NCBI RefSeq assembly: GCF_020859565.1
Contig: NZ_JAJHUO010000006.1
Span: 300,164-364,163 of the forward strand
DNA from: Saccharothrix luteola
Lineage (GTDB): Bacteria; Actinomycetota; Actinomycetes; Mycobacteriales; Pseudonocardiaceae
Reading direction: 5' to 3'
Length of the DNA: 64,000 nucleotides
Shown here: piece by piece, positions 51,920 to 60,974 of the stretch
Layout of the letters: each line of letters starts with the position of its first letter
Numbering within the stretch: the first letter of the stretch is position 1
Program-made: the position numbers and the translations under genes
The notes under the pieces: generated by a model
Told to the model about the DNA's origin: nothing
Databases searched by the model: none
Seen by the model: only the letters and a program-made list of their open reading frames with translations

Positions 51920-52846
51920 GTGGACGTTCTCGCCGGGCTGCTGGACGGGCCGCGCGCCCGTGGCGCGTTCCTCATGCGCACCGTCCTGGACCCGCCGTGG
52001 TCGCTGCGCATCGAGGACCGCGCGCCGCTGACCGTGGTGGCGATGGTGCGCGGCGACGGGTGGTTGCTGCCGCACGACGGCGATCCCGTGCGGCTGGGCG
52101 CCGGTGACGTGGCGGTGCTGCGCGGGCCCGACCCGTACGCGTTGGCCGACGACCCGGGCACGCCCGTGCAGGCGGTGGTCCACCCCGGCGAGATCACCAC
52201 CACGCCGGACGGCGCCGCGCTGTGCGAGCAGTGGGGCTTGGGCGTGCGCACGTGGGGCGCGGACCCCGACGGGTCGGTGGTGATGCTCAGCGGCACGTAC
52301 CAGGTGGACGGCGAGGTGAGCCGACGGCTGCTGTCGGTGCTGCCGCCGTTCCTGGTGGTGCCTCGCGCGGAACTGCCGCTCGTGCCGCTGCTGGCCGACG
52401 AGATCACCCGTGACGAGCCGGGCCAGGAGGCGGTGCTGGACCGCCTGCTCGACCTGCTGCTGATCTCCGTGCTGCGGTCGTGGTTCTGCCGTCCGGAGGC
52501 GGAGACGCCGACCTGGTACTCGGCGCACGCCGACCCCGTGGTGGGGCGGGCGCTGCGCCTGCTGCACGGCGACCCGGCGCGGCCGTGGACGGTGGGCGCG
52601 CTGGCCGAGGCCGTCGGCGTGTCCCGGGCGGCGCTGGCCAGGCGGTTCACCGAACTGGTCGGCGAACCGCCGATGGCCTACCTGACGGACTGGCGCCTCA
52701 CCCTGGCCGCGGACCTGCTGCGCGAACCGTCCGCCACGCTCGCCGCGGTCGCCCGCCAGGTCGGCTACAGCACCGCGTTCGCGCTCAGCACGGCGTTCAA
52801 GCGGGAACGCGGCGTGAGCCCGTCCGAGCACCGCGCGGGCGCGTGA
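51920..52846 (+). CDS. AraC family regulator with cupin_6 sensor domain
   Basis: 308 residues from GTG 51920. The N-terminal VDVLAGLLDGPRARGAFLMRTVLDPPWSLRIEDRAPLTVVAMVRGDGWLLP is the usual start of the cupin_6/AraC_binding_2 class. Two HTH motifs follow at the C-terminus: WTVGALAEAVGVSRAALARRFTELVGEPPMAYLTDWRL and SATLAAVARQVGYSTAFALSTAFKRERGVSPSEHR. Probably controls the divergent DUF1772 gene. Confidence 0.92.
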   Translation: MDVLAGLLDGPRARGAFLMRTVLDPPWSLRIEDRAPLTVVAMVRGDGWLLPHDGDPVRLGAGDVAVLRGPDPYALADDPGTPVQAVVHPGEITTTPDGAALCEQWGLGVRTWGADPDGSVVMLSGTYQVDGEVSRRLLSVLPPFLVVPRAELPLVPLLADEITRDEPGQEAVLDRLLDLLLISVLRSWFCRPEAETPTWYSAHADPVVGRALRLLHGDPARPWTVGALAEAVGVSRAALARRFTELVGEPPMAYLTDWRLTLAADLLREPSATLAAVARQVGYSTAFALSTAFKRERGVSPSEHRAGA

Positions 52847-52849
52847 GGG

Positions 52850-54235
52850 TCAGGCGCCGATCAGGCGAGCGGCGAGGTAGCCCTCCAGCTGGTCCATCGA
52901 CACGCGCTCCTGCGACATGGTGTCGCGTTCCCGCACCGTCACGGCGTGGTCGGTGAGGGTGTCGAAGTCGACCGTGACGCAGAACGGCGTGCCGATCTCG
53001 TCCTGCCTGCGGTAGCGGCGGCCGATGGCGCCCGCGTCGTCGAACTCGATGTTCCAGTGCTTGCGCAGGGCGTTGGCCAGGTCCTTGGCCTTCGGCGACA
53101 GGTCGGCGTTGCGCGACAGCGGCAGCACGGCCGCCTTCACCGGCGCCAGCCTGCGGTCCAGGCGCAGCACGACCCGCTTGTCCACGCCGCCCTTGGCGTT
53201 CGGCGCCTCGTCCTCGGTGTAGGCCTCCAGCAGGAACGCCATCATCGGCCGGCCGACGCCCGCGGCGGGCTCGATCACGTACGGCCGGTAGCGCGAGTTG
53301 GTGGCCTGGTCGAAGTACGACAGGTCGACGCCCGAGTGCTCCGAGTGCGTGGTCAGGTCGAAGTCGGTGCGGTTGGCGATGCCTTCCAGCTCACCCCACT
53401 CCTGCCCGCCGAACTGGAACCGGTACTCGATGTCGACGGTGCGCTTCGAGTAGTGCGAGAGCTTTTCCTTGGGGTGCTCGTAGTGCCGCAGGTTCTCCTT
53501 GGAGATGCCCAGCTCGTTGTACCAACGCGTGCGCTCGTCGATCCAGTACTGGTGCCATTCCTCGTCCGTGCCCGGCTCGACGAAGAACTCCATCTCCATC
53601 TGCTCGAACTCGCGCGTGCGGAAGATGAAGTTGCCCGGCGTGATCTCGTTGCGGAAGCTCTTGCCGATCTGGCCGATGCCGAACGGCGGCTTGCGGCGCG
53701 ACGTGGTCTGCACGTTCAGGAAGTTCGTGAAGATGCCCTGGGCGGTCTCCGGGCGCAGGTAGTGCAGGCCCTCCTCGGTCTCGACCGGGCCGAGGTGGGT
53801 CTTGAGCAGGCCGTTGAACATCTTCGGCTCGGTGTACTGGCCGCGGGTGCCGCAGTTCGGGCACGGCACGTCGGAGACGTCGCCCTCCGCGACCTGCTTG
53901 CCGGTGCGCTCGGCGTACTCCTCGACCAGCGTGTCCTGCCGGAACCGCTTGTGGCACGAGTTGCACTCGATCAGCGGGTCGACGAACGCCTCGACGTGAC
54001 CGGACGCCGCCCACACCTCGCGCGGCAGGATCACCGACGAGTCGAGGCCGACCACGTCCTCGCGTCCGCGCACCATGAAGTTCCACCACTGGCGCTTGAT
54101 GTTGTCCTTCAGCTCGACGCCGAGCGGACCGTAGTCCCAGGCCGACCTGGTGCCGCCGTAGATCTCGCCACACGGGTAGACGAACCCGCGACGCTTGCAC
54201 AGGCTGACGACGGTCTCGATGCGATCGGCTGCCAC
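52850..54235 (-). CDS. glyS: Glycyl-tRNA synthetase (single-subunit, alpha2 type)
   Basis: 461 residues. GTG 54235 is chosen because GATGGAG lies 6 nt upstream; longer frames read the leader. Class II motifs are visible: [24 protein letters not shown], motif 2 [29 protein letters not shown], and motif 3 [20 protein letters not shown]. The anticodon-binding domain is at the C-terminus. The Cys-rich insert CNSCHKRF...CPNCGTRG is typical of bacterial members. Essential; part of the conserved actinobacterial glyS-arsR-zur neighbourhood. Confidence 0.97.
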   Translation of the reverse strand: MAADRIETVVSLCKRRGFVYPCGEIYGGTRSAWDYGPLGVELKDNIKRQWWNFMVRGREDVVGLDSSVILPREVWAASGHVEAFVDPLIECNSCHKRFRQDTLVEEYAERTGKQVAEGDVSDVPCPNCGTRGQYTEPKMFNGLLKTHLGPVETEEGLHYLRPETAQGIFTNFLNVQTTSRRKPPFGIGQIGKSFRNEITPGNFIFRTREFEQMEMEFFVEPGTDEEWHQYWIDERTRWYNELGISKENLRHYEHPKEKLSHYSKRTVDIEYRFQFGGQEWGELEGIANRTDFDLTTHSEHSGVDLSYFDQATNSRYRPYVIEPAAGVGRPMMAFLLEAYTEDEAPNAKGGVDKRVVLRLDRRLAPVKAAVLPLSRNADLSPKAKDLANALRKHWNIEFDDAGAIGRRYRRQDEIGTPFCVTVDFDTLTDHAVTVRERDTMSQERVSMDQLEGYLAARLIGA

Positions 54236-54376
54236 GGACACTCCATCGGGAGATGCAGAAAGGGACGGAAACGGGCTTGCCAGGGTAGTCCTTGCCGTCG
54301 GGTAGCCCTCGGGCGACCGGGCCACACCCGTGCGCGCGTTCCGGTGACGACGGCGTCCCGGCGCGGGACCGGCCGC

Positions 54377-54757
54377 TCAGCGCGGAGTCGTCGGACCTGC
54401 GGCTTCGCCGAGGCGGACGGTGCCGGCGTCGCGCGCCAGCAGGCTCACCTCGCGGCGGACCGCGCCGTCGGCGGCCACCAGCAGCGGTTCGTAGGCGGCC
54501 GGTTCGTCGGCGTTCGCCTCCGACAGCAGGGGGATGACGTGCTCACGCACCTCGAACGGCGACAGCGCACGCCGGTAGGCCACCACGGAGTCGAACTCGA
54601 CCGTCAGCACGAAGCGGTCGGCCTCGTCCGTCGACCGCGACAGCTGGGCGCGTCGGCAGCCGGGCTGGGCGGTGAGCAGGGCCAACGCCCGGTCGACGCG
54701 CCCGGTGAACGCCTCGACCCCGGTTTCCGCCACGGTGAAGCGGCACACGAGCAGCAC
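54377..54757 (-). CDS. Antibiotic biosynthesis monooxygenase (ABM)-like protein
   Basis: 126 residues from GTG 54757 (VLLVCRFTVAETGVEAFTGRVDRALALLTAQPGCRRAQLSRSTDEADRFVLTVEFDSVVAYRRALSPFEVREHVIPLLSEA). This is a dimeric alpha/beta ferredoxin-like fold as in ABM and EthD proteins. No cofactor site is evident. Upstream of glyS on the same strand, found at that place in other actinobacteria. Function unknown. Confidence 0.8.
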   Translation of the reverse strand: MLLVCRFTVAETGVEAFTGRVDRALALLTAQPGCRRAQLSRSTDEADRFVLTVEFDSVVAYRRALSPFEVREHVIPLLSEANADEPAAYEPLLVAADGAVRREVSLLARDAGTVRLGEAAGPTTPR

Positions 54758-54774
54758 GGTGCAAGGATGCCACG

Positions 54775-55041
54775 GTGGCTGGTGACTCGAAGCGGACCCT
54801 GATCCCCGGTGCCGGACCGCTCTCGCGGGTGCCCGCGCCGGCGGCGTTCCTGCTGGTCTTGGCGCTGTTCGTGGCGGGCGTGTGGCTGCAGGGGACGGTG
54901 GGCGCGCTGCTGCTGGGCCTGCTGGCGCTCGGTGTGGCGGCGCTGCTCGCCACCACGTGGCCCCTGCTCACCCCGAGCGCGCGCGTGTTGAGACTGCTCG
55001 TTCTCGCCGTGCTGGTGCTCATCACGGTGTCCGTGCTCTAG
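54775..55041 (+). CDS. Small two- to three-helix membrane protein (DUF6703-like)
   Basis: 88 residues from GTG 54775. The hydrophobic segments AAFLLVLALFVAGVWLQGTVGALLLGLLALGVAALLATTWPLL and LRLLVLAVLVLITVSVL match a small actinobacterial membrane family found at this locus. Divergent from the ABM-like gene and 45 bp upstream of the ArsR gene on the same strand. Confidence 0.78.
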   Translation: MAGDSKRTLIPGAGPLSRVPAPAAFLLVLALFVAGVWLQGTVGALLLGLLALGVAALLATTWPLLTPSARVLRLLVLAVLVLITVSVL

Positions 55042-55053
55042 CGCCGTAGTATC

Positions 55054-55074
55054 GGTGGTGAAAATCCATACCAC
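55054..55074. promoter_or_regulatory. Candidate ArsR operator GTGGT-N10-ACCAC
   Basis: GTGGT (55055-55059) and ACCAC (55070-55074) bracket an A/T-rich GAAAATCCAT core, preceded by -10-like TAGTAT (55048-55053). It is 13 bp upstream of the ArsR gene. It does not match the actinobacterial Zur box. Confidence 0.4.
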
Positions 55075-55086
55075 GTGGGAGGCGCC

Positions 55087-55491
55087 GTGACGGCAGGAGT
55101 GCGGGGCGAACACGTGCACTCCCCGGAACGCCGGGTGCCACCACCGGCGCCGCGGCAGCCGACCCGGACCCTGTCCGCGGCCGGCGAGCTGCTGCGGGCG
55201 CTCGCCGCGCCGGTGCGGATCGCGATCGTGCTGCAACTGCGCGAGGCGGACCGGTGCGTGCACGAGTTGGTCGAGGCGCTGGGCGTGGCCCAGCCGCTGA
55301 TCAGCCAGCACCTGCGGGTGCTCAAGGCGGCGGGCGTGGTGCACGGCGAGCGGCACGGCCGCGAGGTCGTCTACCGGCTCGTCGACGAGCACCTCGCGCA
55401 CATCGTGGTAGATGCGGTGACCCATGTGGACGAGGGGCCGCCGCGTGGTATCAACCAGACCGACCGGACCCCCCGGACGGAGGAGATGTGA
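55087..55491 (+). CDS. ArsR/SmtB family metalloregulator
   Basis: 134 residues from GTG 55087. The winged HTH RALAAPVRIAIVLQLREADRCVHELVEALGVAQPLISQHLRVLKAAGVVHGERHGREVVYRLVDEHLAHIVVDAV carries the DNA-binding helix QPLISQHLRVL. The alpha5-type metal site is suggested by D...H in VDEHLAHIVVDAVTHVDE, as in zinc sensors of the SmtB/NmtR type. It overlaps the zur start (GTGA), the same pair as mycobacterial smtB-furB. Confidence 0.93.
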   Translation: MTAGVRGEHVHSPERRVPPPAPRQPTRTLSAAGELLRALAAPVRIAIVLQLREADRCVHELVEALGVAQPLISQHLRVLKAAGVVHGERHGREVVYRLVDEHLAHIVVDAVTHVDEGPPRGINQTDRTPRTEEM

Positions 55492-55931
55492 CGACTAGCG
55501 AGCGCCCGACCACCGCGGTGCCCGGGCTGCGCTCGACCAAGCAGCGCACGGCCGTGTCCAAGCTGCTCGACTCGCTGGGCGAGTTCCGCTCGGCCCAGGA
55601 GCTGCACGAGGAGCTGCGCAAGCGCGGCGAGGGCATCGGCCTGACCACGGTCTACCGCACGTTGCAGTCCCTGGCCGACGCCGGCGAGGTCGACGTGCTG
55701 CGGACCGACTCCGGTGAGGCGATCTACCGCCGCTGCTCCCAGCACCACCATCACCACCTGGTGTGCCGCGGTTGCGGTCGCACGGTGGAGGTCGAGGGCC
55801 CGGCGGTGGAGAAGTGGGCCGACCGGATCGCGGCGGAGAACGGGTTCGTCGAGGTCAGCCACACCGTGGAGATCTTCGGCACGTGCCGCGACTGCTGCGA
55901 TGGCGGCCGACCCGACGCCCAGTCCTCGTAG
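55488..55931 (+). CDS. zur: Zinc uptake regulator Zur (Fur family)
   Basis: 147 residues from GTG 55488. The N-terminal RSTKQRTAVSKLLDSLGEFRSAQELHEELRKRGEGIGLTTVYRTLQSLADAGEVDVLR contains the Fur recognition helix. HHHHHLVCRGCGRTVEVEG and a C-terminal CRDCCDGG give two CxxC-type pairs for structural zinc. Coupled to the ArsR sensor. The convergent permease pair is a likely member of the regulon, though I do not see a textbook Zur box in front of it. Confidence 0.95.
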   Translation: MTTSERPTTAVPGLRSTKQRTAVSKLLDSLGEFRSAQELHEELRKRGEGIGLTTVYRTLQSLADAGEVDVLRTDSGEAIYRRCSQHHHHHLVCRGCGRTVEVEGPAVEKWADRIAAENGFVEVSHTVEIFGTCRDCCDGGRPDAQSS

Positions 55932-55932
55932 C

Positions 55933-56667
55933 TCAGCCCTCGTAGGTGTCCTCGGGCGCGGTGATCGGCACGACCTGCGACACCGTGAACGTGGGCACGA
56001 ACGCGCTCTCCTTGGTCGCCGAGCCGGGCACCACCCGGCCGGTGGCCTCGACCCACTGGTCGGTCGGCAGCGCGGCGAAGTCCTGACCCACCATCTTCGC
56101 CTTGACCGGCGAGGCGTCCGCGGCGCAGCACGAGATCGTCAGCCGGGCGATGAACACGTCGGCGTCCTTGCGCACCACGAACCCGGTGAGCTTGACCGTG
56201 CGGTTGTCCAGCGAGCCGGAGTCGTCCCACGCGGTGCGGGTGACGAACTCGCCGATGGTGAGCGGGACGACCTCGTCGGACGGCAGCGGCGCGAACCCGC
56301 TCGACGCCTTGGCCTCCTGGGCGGCGTTGCGGTCGGACCGGTTGACCGTGTCCGCGCCCAGCGCCGGCGGGCTGATCAGGAACACCGCGAGCACCGGCAG
56401 CAGCAGCATCCACGGGCTCCGCGAGGAGCCGTGCTCGTGCCCGGCGTGCTCGACCCCGCTGGGCTGCGCCTGACCGGCCGAGGACTGGCCGGCGCGGATG
56501 TCACGGGCGATCGACACCAGGGCCAGCACCACCATGACGCCGCCGGTCACGACCAGCCACGGCTGCAACGACTCCTTGACGTACCGCAGGTACGTGCCGG
56601 TCAGCGCGAGCTTCAGCAGCGCGCCGCCGAGCAGGACCAGCAGGATGTTCTGCGTCTCACGCCTCAT
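55933..56667 (-). CDS. TIGR03943/YcgQ-like protein, partner of COG0701 permease
   Basis: 244 residues. Two N-terminal membrane segments (ILLVLLGGALLKLALTGTYLRY; LVVTGGVMVVLALVSIARDI) and a His-bearing loop (VEHAGHEHG) are followed by a third helix and an external OB-like domain. That domain includes RTVKLTGFVVRKDADVFIARLTISCCAADASPVKAKMVG, with the conserved CCAAD. Known genomic partner of COG0701 permeases in zinc-deficiency regulons. Convergent to zur, 1 bp from its stop. Confidence 0.88.
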   Translation of the reverse strand: MRRETQNILLVLLGGALLKLALTGTYLRYVKESLQPWLVVTGGVMVVLALVSIARDIRAGQSSAGQAQPSGVEHAGHEHGSSRSPWMLLLPVLAVFLISPPALGADTVNRSDRNAAQEAKASSGFAPLPSDEVVPLTIGEFVTRTAWDDSGSLDNRTVKLTGFVVRKDADVFIARLTISCCAADASPVKAKMVGQDFAALPTDQWVEATGRVVPGSATKESAFVPTFTVSQVVPITAPEDTYEG

Positions 56668-56695
56668 CGGTATCCACGCCTCACGGGTTCGAGCC

Positions 56696-57706
56696 TCACA
56701 GGAACACCGCTCCCGCCGCCAGGGCCGACGCGATCGCCACCACGAACGTAGCGGGTGCGAAGCGCGCCGCGAAGGACTTGCCGAACGCGCCCGCCTGCAG
56801 CGCGATGAGCTTGACGTCGACCGCCGGGCCGACGACCAGGAACACCAGCCGGGGCAGCAGCGGCAGCGCCGACATCGAGGCCGCGACGAACGCGTCCGCC
56901 TCGCTGCACAGCGCCAGCACCACGGCCAGCAGCGACAGCACCACGACGGCCAGCACGATCTGACCGCCCAGCGTCTCCAGCCAGGCCTGCGGCACGAGGA
57001 CGTTGAACGCCGCCGCGAACACGCCGCCGAGCACCAGGAACCCGCCCGCGTCGACCAGGTCGTGCCGCGCGGTCTCGGCGAACACCAGCCAGCGCGACGA
57101 GCCGTCGTGGTCGGGCAGGCGGCGCAACGCCCGTTCGGCGATCCACTCGGCCTTGCCGAACCGGGTCCACAGCCAGCCCATGACCACGGCGGTGAGCAGC
57201 GCGCCGACGAACCGCGCGGGCACCATCATCGGCGCGTTGGGGAACGCCACGGCCGTGGACACGAGCACGATCGGGTTCACGGCGGGCGCCGCGAGCAGGA
57301 ACGTCAGCGCCACGGCCGGCGCCACGCCCTGCTGCATCAGGCGGCGGGAGACGGGCACGGCCGCGCACTCGCAGCCGGGCAGGGCCACCCCGGCGACACC
57401 GGCGACGGGCACGGCCAGCGCGGTTCTCCTCGGCAACGCCCGGCGCAGCACGGTGGCCGGGATGAACGCCGCGATCGCGCCGCTGATCAGCACGCCGAGG
57501 ACCAGGAACGGCAGCGCCTGCACGCACACCGCGACGAACACCGTCGACGCCGTGCGCAACACCGGCACGTCGAGCACGCCGACCAGCCAGTCCTGCAACA
57601 GCAGCGCCGCCACGAGCAGCACGCAGAGCACTTCCAGCGAAGTGATCTTCCAGCGCGGCGGCGGACGGCGCGGCCCCGCGCCCCGGATCTCGCCAGTGAT
57701 TGTCAC
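56696..57706 (-). CDS. COG0701 (ArsP_1/YraQ-like) permease
   Basis: 336 residues from GTG 57706. About eight helices. The conserved LPGCECAAVPVSRRLMQQGVAPAVALTFLLAAPAVNPIVLVSTAVAF and the later second half LALCSEADAFVAASM form the inverted repeat of the family. Some members export organoarsenicals, and those next to TIGR03943 proteins are tied to zinc or cobalt homeostasis. Linkage to arsR-zur here favours a metal role. Confidence 0.9.
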   Translation of the reverse strand: MTITGEIRGAGPRRPPPRWKITSLEVLCVLLVAALLLQDWLVGVLDVPVLRTASTVFVAVCVQALPFLVLGVLISGAIAAFIPATVLRRALPRRTALAVPVAGVAGVALPGCECAAVPVSRRLMQQGVAPAVALTFLLAAPAVNPIVLVSTAVAFPNAPMMVPARFVGALLTAVVMGWLWTRFGKAEWIAERALRRLPDHDGSSRWLVFAETARHDLVDAGGFLVLGGVFAAAFNVLVPQAWLETLGGQIVLAVVVLSLLAVVLALCSEADAFVAASMSALPLLPRLVFLVVGPAVDVKLIALQAGAFGKSFAARFAPATFVVAIASALAAGAVFL

Positions 57707-57804
57707 TTTCGAGATGATGCCAGAACCACGGCCCGCGGCTCACCGACCTACGTCGGGTCTTCAGCCGACGGCCGCGGGGGCGTCACGGGCGGTAGGTTCG
57801 GGTC

Positions 57805-58467
57805 GTGGACTGGCACGGGTGGCACGCCGACTACGACCGTCCGGACTCCGCGCTCGCACGGCGGCTGCTCGCCGTCCAAGCGCAGGTCAGGGCCGCGCTG
57901 GACGACAGCCCGCCCGGACCGCTGCGCGTGGTCAGCCTGTGCGCCGGCCAGGGTCGCGACCTGCTGGAAGTGCTCGCCGACCACCCCCGGCGGCACGACG
58001 TCCGCGCGCGCCTGGTCGAGCTGGACCCGCGCAACGCGGCGATCGCCGAGGCGACGGCGCGGGCGACCGGCCTGACCGGGGTGGAGGTGCTGACGGCCGA
58101 CGCCTCGCTCACCGACCACTACCGCGACCTCGCGCCGGCGGACCTCGTGCTGGTCTGCGGCGTGTTCGGCAACATCACCGACGAGGACATCGAGCGGACC
58201 GTCGACCACTGCGCCCAGCTGTGCCGGACGGGTGGCACCGTCATCTGGACCCGCCACCGCGGCGCGCCGGACCGCGTGCCCCTGATCTGCGAGTGGTTCG
58301 AGCAACGCGGCTTCGATCGCCGGTGGCTGTCCGACCCCGACGCGGGCTTCGGCGTCGGCGCACACCGCTTCCAGGGCGAACCGCGACCGCCGGCCGCGGG
58401 CGCGCGCATGTTCACCTTCGTCGGCTACGAGGTCCTCGAGAACGATGCCGGAACGGTCAGCGGTTGA
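57805..58467 (+). CDS. Class I SAM-dependent methyltransferase
   Basis: 220 residues from GTG 57805. SAM loop RVVSLCAGQGRDLLEVLADH, acidic ARLVELDPRNAAIAEATARATG, then ADLVLVCGVFGNITDEDIERTV. The actinobacterial small-molecule type with WHGWHADYDRPDSALARRL at the start. No ribosome site is present, but TAGGTT (57793-57798) lies 6 nt upstream, consistent with leaderless initiation. Its stop overlaps the end of the convergent pseudogene by 11 bp. Confidence 0.85.
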   Translation: MDWHGWHADYDRPDSALARRLLAVQAQVRAALDDSPPGPLRVVSLCAGQGRDLLEVLADHPRRHDVRARLVELDPRNAAIAEATARATGLTGVEVLTADASLTDHYRDLAPADLVLVCGVFGNITDEDIERTVDHCAQLCRTGGTVIWTRHRGAPDRVPLICEWFEQRGFDRRWLSDPDAGFGVGAHRFQGEPRPPAAGARMFTFVGYEVLENDAGTVSG

Positions 58468-59339
58468 AGTAGGAGAACCGCCGGACGTGCGGCACCCACT
58501 CGCGGAACACGGTGAGGTCCGGCAGCGTGACCAGGTCGGTGATCGCCTGGAGCCCCCCGTGCAGGCGCAGCCAGTTGGCCGCCTCGTCGGCCGTGACCGC
58601 GCCGACGATCGGTGACCGCCCGTCGCGCGGCAGTCGCCGAACACGCCGATCGACAGCGGCGTCGGGGTGGCGCGTTCGGCGATCACCGTCGCCAACATCG
58701 ACACGTACGTGCCGACGCCGAGCCGGTCGCGTTCCAGCGGGATCGGCTTCGACGGGTCGACCAGGTCGCTGGACACGCCACCGGCCAACTCGTCGGACAC
58801 CTCGACGGTCCCCGAGGACCCTGCCGGGTGATCGCCGGCGGACCACTGCCGCTCGACCACCTCCACGACGTGCACGCGACGAGCGAACAGCACGACCCGG
58901 CGCAGGTCCCGCCGGGCCGGTGACCGCAGGGCCCGCACCACCGCCGGCACGGCGACCGCGGCCACGTCCTCCAGGTCGAGCCCCAGGACACCGGTGGCGA
59001 GCAGCGGGATCGCGACACCCGTCGCGCCCGCGACGGAGTCCTCGCCGGCCTCGCCGGCCTCGCCGTGCGGCGAGGCCGGCACCACGAAGCGGACCGACCC
59101 GAGGTCCGCGGGCTCGACCACCCGCGGTCGTGACGACGGGATGCGGGACAGGTCGAGCCCTTCGATCATCTCCGCGAAAGAGGGAACCGCTGCGCCGGCA
59201 CGGCGCCGAGTTCGCCGAAGCTCCCGCCGACGGAGACGACCAGGGCGTCGACCCCGAGGTCCCACGGCTCGTCGGTGGCGGCCACCTCCACCAGCACGCC
59301 GTCCACGGTCCCGAGACCCTTGACGGTTCGCGAACCCAC
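58457..59339 (-). pseudogene. Remnant of a P-loop (KAP-like) NTPase gene with frameshift and internal deletion
   Basis: Three reading frames in succession read as one protein. Frame 1 (59339-59166) gives VGSRTVKGLGTVDGVLVEVAATDEPWDLGVDALVVSVGG, then runs to a stop. Frame 2 (about 59200-58630) continues LDLSRIPSSRPRVVEPADLGSVRFVVPASPHGEAGEAG...KPIPLERDRLGVGTYVSMLATVIAERATPTPLSIGVFGD, which stops exactly where a Walker A WGSGKS would be expected. Frame 3 (about 58630-58457) gives DGRSPIVGAVTADEAANWLRLHGGLQAITDLVTLPDLTVFREWVPHVRRFSYFNR. The central NTPase core is missing. KAP NTPases are membrane-linked P-loop ATPases, some tied to phage exclusion. Confidence 0.7.
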
Positions 59340-59404
59340 CACTGCACCCCCGGTACCGGTCGACGCCCGGTCGGGGCCGACCGTACCGGTTCGATCACGC
59401 AGCG

Positions 59405-59674
59405 TTACGCAAGGTCCTCTTCCTCACGCAGCTCGGCGATCGTCGCCAGCACGTCCACCGCCTCGGTGACCGGGAGCAGCGGCTCGACCACGGCGGTCAC
59501 GCCGCGGCTCGCGGCCAGCACTTCCTCGGCCAGCCGCACGGCGTCGTCACGCTCGTAGGGCCCGCACACGAACGAGGCCCACTCCTCCCCCGCCGACGCC
59601 TCGAACGTGATGGCCCACGGCAGGCCCTCCACGTCCGTGTCGTCGTCGGGCTCGTACACGATCACCCCGGCCAT
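59405..59674 (-). CDS. Small acidic hypothetical protein
   Basis: 89 residues from ATG 59674 (MAGVIVYEPDDDTDVEGLPWAITFEASAGEEWASFVCGPYERDDAVRLAEEVLAASRGVTAVVEPLLPV). Strongly acidic and soluble. The start overlaps the stop of the upstream TY-Chap-like gene (ATGA). The pair sits between uppS and the NTPase remnant and may have been functionally tied to the lost NTPase. Family not recognised. Confidence 0.7.
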   Translation of the reverse strand: MAGVIVYEPDDDTDVEGLPWAITFEASAGEEWASFVCGPYERDDAVRLAEEVLAASRGVTAVVEPLLPVTEAVDVLATIAELREEEDLA

Positions 59675-60102
59675 CAGGCACCGTCCCCGGTTCCGGCCAG
59701 CAGCTCGTTGCGCAGCTGCGAGGCAGTGGACACGACCAGCATCAGCAGCGTGCTCAACGGCTCCGGCTTCAGCCCTTCGGCCGGGAACGCGTAGCGCAAC
59801 GTCACGTCCATCCCCCGCTCGGTGTTCACCACGCCGAGCGTGCCGAACAGGCCCTGACCGGCGCGTTCCGCGGCGGACACGGCCAGGCTGGGGTCGTTCG
59901 GCAGGTCCCACGCCACCACGCAGGTGAGGCTGAGCACGGTCAGGCCGTCGGCCAACCGCATCGCCTGCACCGCGCACGGCACCTCCGCGTGCTGGAAGCT
60001 CAGCGCGCCGTCGTCGTCGACGTGCACCTCGTGGAACATCTCCAACGCCTCACGGGCCGCGGTGAGCAGCTCCGCGGTCACCTTCGCGTCCTCGTCGGTC
60101 AC
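59674..60102 (-). CDS. TY-Chap/YbjN-like small protein
   Basis: 142 residues from GTG 60102, which begins one base before the uppS stop codon. The fold pattern (helix, then DGALSFQHAEVPCAVQAMRLADGLTVLSLTCVVAWDLP, LFGTLGVVNTERGMDVTLRYAFPAEGLKPEPLSTLLMLVVSTASQL) resembles the type III secretion chaperone/YbjN superfamily found widely in actinobacteria. Probably a protein-binding adaptor. Cotranscribed with uppS. Confidence 0.7.
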   Translation of the reverse strand: MTDEDAKVTAELLTAAREALEMFHEVHVDDDGALSFQHAEVPCAVQAMRLADGLTVLSLTCVVAWDLPNDPSLAVSAAERAGQGLFGTLGVVNTERGMDVTLRYAFPAEGLKPEPLSTLLMLVVSTASQLRNELLAGTGDGA

Positions 60103-60921
60103 TTAAGAATCCTCCACGTCGGGCTTGTCAACGGCGCCGCCGAAGCGCCGGTCGCGCATGGCGTACGCCTCGCAGGCGCGCCACAGGTCGAGCCGGTCGA
60201 AGTCCGGCCACAGGATGTCCTGGAACACCAGCTCCGCGTACGCCGACTGCCACAGCAGGAAGTTCGACGTGCGCTGCTCGCCGGACGGCCGGATGAACAG
60301 GTCCACGTCCGGCATGTCCGGCTGGTACATGTGCTTGGCGAGGGTCCGCTCGTCGACCTTCTCCGGGTTGATCCTGCCCGCCGCGGCCAGCCGGGCGATC
60401 TCCCGCGCCGCGTCGCCGACCTCGGCCCGCCCGCCGTAGTTGATGCACATCGCCAGGTTCAGCACGTCGTTGTCCTTCGTGCGCTCCTCGGCGACCTCGA
60501 GCTCCTTGATGACGCTGCGCCACAGCCTGGGCCGGCGGCCCGCCCACCGCACCCGCACGCCCAGCTCGTCCAGCTCGTCGGTGCGGTGGTGGATCACGTC
60601 ACGGCTGAAGCCCATGAGGAAGCGGACCTCCTCCGGGCTCCGCCGCCAGTTCTCGGTGGAGAACGCGTACAGCGACAGCCACTTCACGCCCATCTCGATC
60701 GCGCCCTTGGCCGCCTCCACCACGACGGCCTCGCCGCGCTTGTGCCCCTCGATCCGGGACAGGCCGCGCTGGTTGGCCCAGCGGCCGTTGCCGTCCATCA
60801 CGATCGCGATGTGCTTGGGCACGAGGTCGGCGGGCAGCACCGGCGGCGTGGCGCCGGTGGGGTGAGGTTCCGGGGGTCGGGGAACGCGCTGGACGCGCTC
60901 AACCCGCCGTCGGCGGAGCAT
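60103..60921 (-). CDS. uppS: Polyprenyl diphosphate synthase (cis-prenyltransferase)
   Basis: 272 residues. [31 protein letters not shown] holds the catalytic Asp and pyrophosphate-binding region. [57 protein letters not shown] and a C-terminal [11 protein letters not shown] are diagnostic of UppS. It makes the long cis-prenyl carrier for peptidoglycan. The N-terminal 30 residues are basic and variable. Order era-recO-uppS as in mycobacteria. Confidence 0.97.
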   Translation of the reverse strand: MLRRRRVERVQRVPRPPEPHPTGATPPVLPADLVPKHIAIVMDGNGRWANQRGLSRIEGHKRGEAVVVEAAKGAIEMGVKWLSLYAFSTENWRRSPEEVRFLMGFSRDVIHHRTDELDELGVRVRWAGRRPRLWRSVIKELEVAEERTKDNDVLNLAMCINYGGRAEVGDAAREIARLAAAGRINPEKVDERTLAKHMYQPDMPDVDLFIRPSGEQRTSNFLLWQSAYAELVFQDILWPDFDRLDLWRACEAYAMRDRRFGGAVDKPDVEDS

Positions 60922-60974
60922 GGCTGTCCTCTCGGGGGTGTGCTGCGGAGGGGTTCCTCATGCGGCAGGCGACT

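Noticed and set aside
57690..57730. Zur box upstream of the COG0701 permease
   Set aside because: The TGATTGTCACTTTCGA segment shares only scattered bases with the actinobacterial TGAnAATnATTnTCA pattern.
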